Assembly: GCA_000431315.1 (NCBI GenBank)
Contig: HF989703.1
Span: 1-46,059 of the forward strand
Reading direction: 5' to 3'
DNA: 46,059 nt
Origin: Brachyspira sp. CAG:484
GTDB taxonomy: Bacteria; Cyanobacteriota; Vampirovibrionia; Gastranaerophilales; Gastranaerophilaceae
The notes under the pieces were generated by a model. It ran no database searches. It saw only the letters and a program-made list of their open reading frames with translations, and was not told the origin of the DNA. This document shows positions 41,992 to 46,059 of the stretch, piece by piece (position 1 is the stretch's first letter; each line of letters begins with the position of its first letter). The position numbers and the translations under genes were made by a program.

Positions 41992-42020
41992 ATTTTATGG
42001 GGTTGACTAAAGTGTTACAA
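41992..42020 (-). promoter_or_regulatory. Promoter of XRE gene, near-leaderless
   Basis: On the minus strand TTGTAA (42015-42020), 17 bases, TAAAAT (41992-41997), then 7 bases to the ATG. No ribosome site is present. Confidence 0.6.
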
Positions 42021-42095
42021 TAGTTTAAAATCATAAAAAATAGGTTTATAAACCATTAAACATAGTTAATACACAAAATTATTTGAGGATAAACA

Positions 42096-42773
42096 ATGAA
42101 TAGAATTTATGTTAGCAGAAGTTTTTTCCCTTTGAATACAGGGGCGTTTACTCTTGCAGAGGTCTTGATAACACTCGGGATTATCGGGATTGTTGCAGCC
42201 ATGACCTTGCCGGCACTTACTGGTAAATACCAGCAAAAAATTTTGACGTCACAGTTTAAAAAAGCTTATGCAAATCTTCAAACAGCCATAAATACTGTGA
42301 ATTCTGAAAACGGAATTCCGTATGAGTGTTATACAATCAGGTACGGTGTGGATTATCATACCTCAGAATGCAAGGAGTTTTGGGAAAAAATTCTGGAACA
42401 GTATCAGATAGTAAATACCTGTAAATATAATGCTCAACATTGTCGTCCAGTGTACAAAAGCAAAGCTCAGGTTCTGGCAGAAGGCGGAACTGTTCTCAAT
42501 AACGCCTGTTCTCACCCTATAAATGAACAAACAGGATACAATTTAAAAGACGGTTCTATGCTTTATATTTATAATTATCCTGATTACAATCATAATTCAC
42601 TATTCTTCGGACTTGATGTTAACGGATTGAAAGGTCCAAACAAATGGGGGTATGATTTGTTTTATCTTAATCTATACAGGGAAAACATAAGAACTCCCGT
42701 ACTTGGACTAACTTTTGTCTGTGAACTTATAGAAAAAGGCGGTCAATCAGTGGAAGAAATTATGCTGAAATAA
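42096..42773 (+). CDS. Type IV prepilin-like protein
   Basis: This 225-residue protein has the prepilin signal NTGAFTLAEVLITLGIIG, continuing IVAAMTLPAL, after a 16-residue leader. Glu5 of the mature protein is present, and the residue before the cleavage site is Ala. The C-terminal region has cysteine pairs (YECYTIRYG, TSECKEFW, NTCKYNAQHC) and the loop DVNGLKGPNKWGYDLF shared with the other two prepilins here. TGAGGAT is the ribosome site, 5 bases before the ATG. It is divergent from the XRE gene. It may be a major or minor pilin or a pseudopilin of a secretion system; no assembly ATPase is in the window. Confidence 0.88.
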   Translation: MNRIYVSRSFFPLNTGAFTLAEVLITLGIIGIVAAMTLPALTGKYQQKILTSQFKKAYANLQTAINTVNSENGIPYECYTIRYGVDYHTSECKEFWEKILEQYQIVNTCKYNAQHCRPVYKSKAQVLAEGGTVLNNACSHPINEQTGYNLKDGSMLYIYNYPDYNHNSLFFGLDVNGLKGPNKWGYDLFYLNLYRENIRTPVLGLTFVCELIEKGGQSVEEIMLK

Positions 42774-42800
42774 GAAACAAACATGTTCCTGATTTTATGT

Positions 42801-42819
42801 TATAATAAGAATTAAGGAG
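42801..42819 (+). promoter_or_regulatory. -10 box and ribosome site of the rfb operon
   Basis: TATAAT at 42801-42806 is followed by AAGGAG at 42814-42819, 5 bases before the rfbC ATG. The leader would be about 12 bases. This gene thus has a short leader with a classic ribosome site, unlike the leaderless group. Confidence 0.5.
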
Positions 42820-42824
42820 CTTGT

Positions 42825-43382
42825 ATGCCGTTTGAATTTGAAAAACAGAGAATAGATGGAGTAATTCTGGTTAAGCCGAAGGTTTTTGGCGACAAACGCG
42901 GTTTTTTTATGGAAACTTATAAGAAATCCGAGTTTGCAGCAAACGGTATTGATGTTGAGTTTAATCAGGATAATCATTCTAAATCTTCAGCCCATGTCTT
43001 AAGAGGTTTACATTATCAGGCAGAACCATATGGTCAGGCAAAACTTGTTAGGTGTGTAAGGGGCAGAATTTATGATGTTGCAGTTGACCTCCGGTTAAAT
43101 TCAAAAACTTATGGAAAGTATGTAAAAGTTGAATTATCAGAAGAAAATAAACATATGCTTTTTATTCCAAAAGGTTTTGCGCATGGTTTTGTTGTCCTTT
43201 CAGATACTGCGGAGTTATGCTATAAGGCAAGCGGAGAATACAATCCTGATGCAGACAGGGGCGTTTTGTGGAATGACAGTGATATAAATATTAATTGGGA
43301 AATAGACTTTGATCCTGTTTTGAGCGACAAAGACAACGCTCAGCCAAAATTAAAAGATTTAAATAAAGAGGAGTTAATATGA
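42825..43382 (+). CDS. rfbC: dTDP-4-dehydrorhamnose 3,5-epimerase
   Basis: This 185-residue cupin enzyme is the third step of dTDP-L-rhamnose synthesis. It shows RGFFMETYKKSEF, the catalytic His in LRGLHYQ, RCVRGRIYDVAVDLR, and FIPKGFAHGFVVLSD. Length is normal. It overlaps rfbB by 4 bases and is the first gene of rfbC-rfbB-rfbD. rfbA, which makes dTDP-glucose, is not in this window. Confidence 0.95.
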   Translation: MPFEFEKQRIDGVILVKPKVFGDKRGFFMETYKKSEFAANGIDVEFNQDNHSKSSAHVLRGLHYQAEPYGQAKLVRCVRGRIYDVAVDLRLNSKTYGKYVKVELSEENKHMLFIPKGFAHGFVVLSDTAELCYKASGEYNPDADRGVLWNDSDININWEIDFDPVLSDKDNAQPKLKDLNKEELI

Positions 43383-44365
43383 AGATACTTGTAACAGGCG
43401 GTGCAGGTTTTATAGGAAGCTGTTTTGTAAGGTATATGCTGGAGCATTATCCTGAATATAAAATTGTTAATTATGATGCGCTTACCTATGCCGGTAATAT
43501 TGAAAATCTTTATGATGTAAAAGATAACCCTAACTACGAGTTTGTTCAGGGAGATATTTGTGATAAGGATGTGGTTTTTGACGTTGTTTCCGGAGTGGAT
43601 GCAATTGTGAATTTTGCGGCAGAAACACATGTAGACCGCTCTATTACAGGACCTGAGATTTTTATTGAAACCAATGTAAAAGGTACATTAACTTTATTGC
43701 AGGCAGCAAAACAGTTTAATATTGAAAGATTTGTTCAGATTTCGACCGATGAAGTTTATGGCAGCCTTGGTAATGAAGGTTATTTTACAGAAACAACCCC
43801 CCTTGCTCCGAACAGTCCTTATTCAGCATCAAAAGCAAGCGCGGATTTGCTTGTCAGGGCATATCATGAAACCTTTCGCGTGCCTGCCATGATTACACGC
43901 TGTTCCAACAACTACGGACCGTACCAGTATCCTGAAAAGTTAATTCCATGTTTTATTGCAAAACTTCTCAGGGGAGAAAAAGTTCCTGTATATGGTGACG
44001 GGCTAAATGTCCGTGATTGGTTATATGTTTACGACCATTGTTCGGCTGTGGATACGGTTCTTCATAAAGGCAAGCCGGGTGAGATTTATAATGTCGGCGG
44101 GCACAATGAAAAAACTAATCTTGAAATTACAAAACTTATAATTGAAGCTTTGAATAAAGATGAAAATTCTATTGAATATGTTGAAGATCGTCTTGGGCAT
44201 GACAGACGTTATGCCATTTGTAATGACAAGATAAGAAACGAACTTGGCTGGGAGCCTTCAACAACTTTTGAAGAGGGTATTCTGCTTACAATTGACTGGT
44301 ACCTGAATAACAAGCACTGGCTTAATAAGGTTATTGATAAGAAAAATACGGGGTTGTTCCAATGA
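43379..44365 (+). CDS. rfbB: dTDP-glucose 4,6-dehydratase
   Basis: This 328-residue NAD-dependent short-chain dehydrogenase converts dTDP-glucose to dTDP-4-keto-6-deoxyglucose. It has the cofactor loop TGGAGFIGS, the HVDRSITGPE segment, the STDEVYGSLG catalytic Asp/Glu, YSASKASADLL (Tyr-x3-Lys) and NNYGPYQYPEKLIP. It overlaps rfbC and rfbD by 4 bases each, so translation of the operon is coupled. Confidence 0.96.
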   Translation: MKILVTGGAGFIGSCFVRYMLEHYPEYKIVNYDALTYAGNIENLYDVKDNPNYEFVQGDICDKDVVFDVVSGVDAIVNFAAETHVDRSITGPEIFIETNVKGTLTLLQAAKQFNIERFVQISTDEVYGSLGNEGYFTETTPLAPNSPYSASKASADLLVRAYHETFRVPAMITRCSNNYGPYQYPEKLIPCFIAKLLRGEKVPVYGDGLNVRDWLYVYDHCSAVDTVLHKGKPGEIYNVGGHNEKTNLEITKLIIEALNKDENSIEYVEDRLGHDRRYAICNDKIRNELGWEPSTTFEEGILLTIDWYLNNKHWLNKVIDKKNTGLFQ

Positions 44366-45183
44366 AGATTTTAGTTACAGGCGCAAACGGAATGTTAGGA
44401 CAGGATTTGTGTCCGATACTGGAGGACGTCGGGGCTTTTGTGATAGAAACCGATGTTGATACACTTGATATTACTGATGAAAATGCAGTAACCGGTGCAA
44501 TCAGTGATGTTCATCCCGATGTTGTCATTCACTGTGCTGCGTACACAAACGTTGATAAAGCTGAAGAAGAACCTGCACAGGCAGAGCTTATAAATGTTAA
44601 AGGAACTGAAAATTTAGCAAAAATTTGCGGAAAGTTAGAAATCCCTCTTGTGTATATTTCGACCGATTACGTTTTTGACGGCTCCAAAAAAGAGCCATAC
44701 AAACCGGATGATTTACCAAATCCTATAAATGTATACGGGAAAACAAAACTAGCCGGAGAAGATGCTGTTAAAAAATACTGTAATAAATATTATATTGTCC
44801 GTACCAGCTGGCTTTACGGTCATTATGGCAGGAACTTTGTTGAAACAATGCTTGAGTTGGCAGGGCAACAGAAGGAAGTAAAAGTTGTTGATGACCAAAC
44901 AGGCTGCCCGACATGGACAGTTGAACTTGCTAATGGAATTTTAAAATTACTCTCAAAACCGTACGGAACTTATCATGTATGCGGATCAGGCAGCACAAGC
45001 TGGCATGGATTTGCGCAGGAAATCTTTAATCAGACCGGTTTAAGCGTTAATTTAAAACCTTGCAAAACTGAAGATTTTCCCCGCCCTGCAATGCGCCCGC
45101 AATATAGCGTTATGGATAATGAAAGCCTTTGCCGCAGCTGGCAGGCGGCGCTGCATGATTATATTGAATTGAGAGATGTTTAA
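44362..45183 (+). CDS. rfbD: dTDP-4-dehydrorhamnose reductase
   Basis: This 273-residue NAD(P)H-dependent reductase completes dTDP-L-rhamnose. It has TGANGMLGQDL for the cofactor, CAAYTNVDKAEEEP, YISTDYVFDGSKKEPY and YGKTKLAGED (Tyr-x3-Lys), and RTSWLYG. Length is normal. It overlaps the convergent fucosyltransferase gene by 4 bases. Confidence 0.95.
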   Translation: MKILVTGANGMLGQDLCPILEDVGAFVIETDVDTLDITDENAVTGAISDVHPDVVIHCAAYTNVDKAEEEPAQAELINVKGTENLAKICGKLEIPLVYISTDYVFDGSKKEPYKPDDLPNPINVYGKTKLAGEDAVKKYCNKYYIVRTSWLYGHYGRNFVETMLELAGQQKEVKVVDDQTGCPTWTVELANGILKLLSKPYGTYHVCGSGSTSWHGFAQEIFNQTGLSVNLKPCKTEDFPRPAMRPQYSVMDNESLCRSWQAALHDYIELRDV

Positions 45184-45986
45184 AGTTTAATCCACTCATC
45201 AGGTACAATATCTTTATCATTTTCTCCGGTAACAAACCATTTTGCCGGGGCAATAACTATTTTCTCTTCATTTTCATTCAGCCATGCTCCCCACCAGGAA
45301 AATGTAGAATTAGCAATAATGTTATGCTTGCAGTTTTTCATAAGGATTAAGTCTTTATATGAATTATTGCCTGAATTTATATCGATAAATGAATGCGGAA
45401 ATTTTAAACCGGCAAACTTTTCCTTCACATAAGCCATATCATCGGAAAAGAAAAAGAATTCCGGATTTTCTATTTTTGAAGAAATATATTCAATTGCGCG
45501 TTTGTAGTAATCAAGATTTGTATCACCATATATATGACTTTCATCAACGTAGTCAGTCCTTCTAATATGAACAGAAACCGAGTTTATCTGCTGCATTTTA
45601 GATATTATGCCGGCATTTTCCCTGTCTAATTTTTTGCGTGGAGTAAAGTCTTTAAGCAGCCGGGGTCTTATTTGTTTAAAATACTTTTCTGTCTGCCAAA
45701 ATCCTATATAGATATGGTTGCCATCCCTGTTTAAGTATTCAGGAACATATATGCCTGAACGCATATATTCTATTTTATCAAACTTAGTAAAAACGAATTT
45801 TAAATATTTAAATAACTCACGCGGTATATAAACTGCTTTGCATTTAAAACGATTAAGTTCAACTTTTCTTAAAGAATGTTTTTTGTAATCTCCGTAAAAG
45901 AGAATATTTTTATCACCAAGAGCCTTAGCAAATGCGTACTGAAACATTTGGTTCCCCAGTCCGCCCATTAATTTTACCAGCTGCAT
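45180..45986 (-). CDS. Alpha-1,2-fucosyltransferase family protein (GT11)
   Basis: This 268-residue GT11 enzyme transfers fucose (or a related deoxysugar) onto surface glycans. It has the start GGLGNQMFQYAFAKAL, the donor-site motif VSVHIRRTDYVDESH, FFFSDDMAYVK and ANSTFSWWGAWLNE. AAGGAGG precedes the ATG. Its upstream region leads, 63 bases away, into a run of at least 10 Gs on the coding strand at the window edge. A frame open from that tract ends inside this gene's start region, so it may be coupled to an upstream gene outside the window. Confidence 0.92.
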   Translation of the reverse strand: MQLVKLMGGLGNQMFQYAFAKALGDKNILFYGDYKKHSLRKVELNRFKCKAVYIPRELFKYLKFVFTKFDKIEYMRSGIYVPEYLNRDGNHIYIGFWQTEKYFKQIRPRLLKDFTPRKKLDRENAGIISKMQQINSVSVHIRRTDYVDESHIYGDTNLDYYKRAIEYISSKIENPEFFFFSDDMAYVKEKFAGLKFPHSFIDINSGNNSYKDLILMKNCKHNIIANSTFSWWGAWLNENEEKIVIAPAKWFVTGENDKDIVPDEWIKL

Positions 45987-46049
45987 AGTCCCTCCTTAAA
46001 ATGAATACAGGACATAAAGCCGGTATAAATCAAGCTATTAGGAGCTAAG

Positions 46050-46059
46050 CCCCCCCCCC
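46050..46059 (-). repeat. Homopolymer of at least 10 Gs (coding strand), cut by window end
   Basis: Ten Cs on plus run to the last base. On the minus strand the tract is followed by CTTAG, the same five bases that follow the G11 tract of the prepilin gene. It lies upstream of the GT11 gene. The true length is unknown. Confidence 0.8.

Noticed and set aside
1..42773. Antigenic variation of pilins by recombination between the three copies
   Set aside because: The shared signature is conserved as protein but the DNA differs at many third positions, so homologous exchange is unlikely.
1..46059. CRISPR array, IS element, prophage, tRNA or rRNA
   Set aside because: No spaced repeats of the right size, no transposase or integrase, and no cloverleaf or rRNA signature was seen while reading the intergenic regions.

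Overview
The window looks like a chromosomal segment of a low-GC, diderm, anaerobic gut bacterium related to non-photosynthetic Cyanobacteria (Vampirovibrionia / Melainabacteria, order Gastranaerophilales). Three observations suggest this: prepilins with the N-terminal signature AFTLAEVLITLGIIGxVAAMT, a DUF1822-like domain (a cyanobacterial family) fused to a TonB-like domain, and lipid A, heptosyltransferase and corrinoid methyl-transfer genes beside a flagellar export operon. The lineage is an inference from protein style; no rRNA gene is present. I found no tRNA, CRISPR, IS element or prophage.

Layout. 1-5.3 kb: a truncated prepilin, a TPR protein, two tandem exported paralogues with a TolC-like helical pattern, a lipoyl-pathway acyltransferase/ligase, and an unknown protein with an annexin-like repeat. 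5.3-10.9 kb: ROK kinase, heptosyltransferase, a GAF-GGDEF-HD-GYP c-di-GMP protein, thiL and ispD. 10.9-19.9 kb (minus): a membrane protein built from three repeats, then a cluster of a DUF1822/TonB-like protein, a divergent sigma factor and a zinc-ribbon AAA/TPR protein. 20-25.2 kb: hemW and a flagellar export/switch operon, fliM/N-like-fliO-fliP-fliQ-fliR. 25.4-25.9 kb: an HTH gene divergent from a small gene over three 20-bp repeats. 25.9-29.7 kb: ftsH, acsD, acsC. 30-36.7 kb: lpxA, an M29 aminopeptidase, a prepilin gene knocked out of frame by a G11 tract, an overlooked 51-aa gene, acsE, a large TPR protein and a lipoprotein. 36.7-38.8 kb: two unknown genes behind duplicated promoter blocks that end in pentanucleotide arrays. 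38.8-46 kb: gyrA, a GC-rich structured island, an XRE regulator, a third prepilin, rfbC-rfbB-rfbD, and a GT11 fucosyltransferase whose upstream region runs into a poly-C (G on the coding strand) tract at the window edge.

How it works together. Surface construction dominates: lipid A acylation (lpxA), core heptose transfer, dTDP-rhamnose synthesis, fucosylation, pilins and flagella. Several surface-related or unknown loci carry simple-sequence repeats in positions where slippage would change expression, so switching of surface traits is the main theme. A second theme is one-carbon chemistry: AcsC, AcsD and AcsE form a methyl-THF to corrinoid methyl-transfer route, with no CODH/ACS gene in the window. 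A third is promoter style: several genes have a -10 box exactly 6 nt before the ATG and no Shine-Dalgarno sequence, pointing to leaderless mRNAs.
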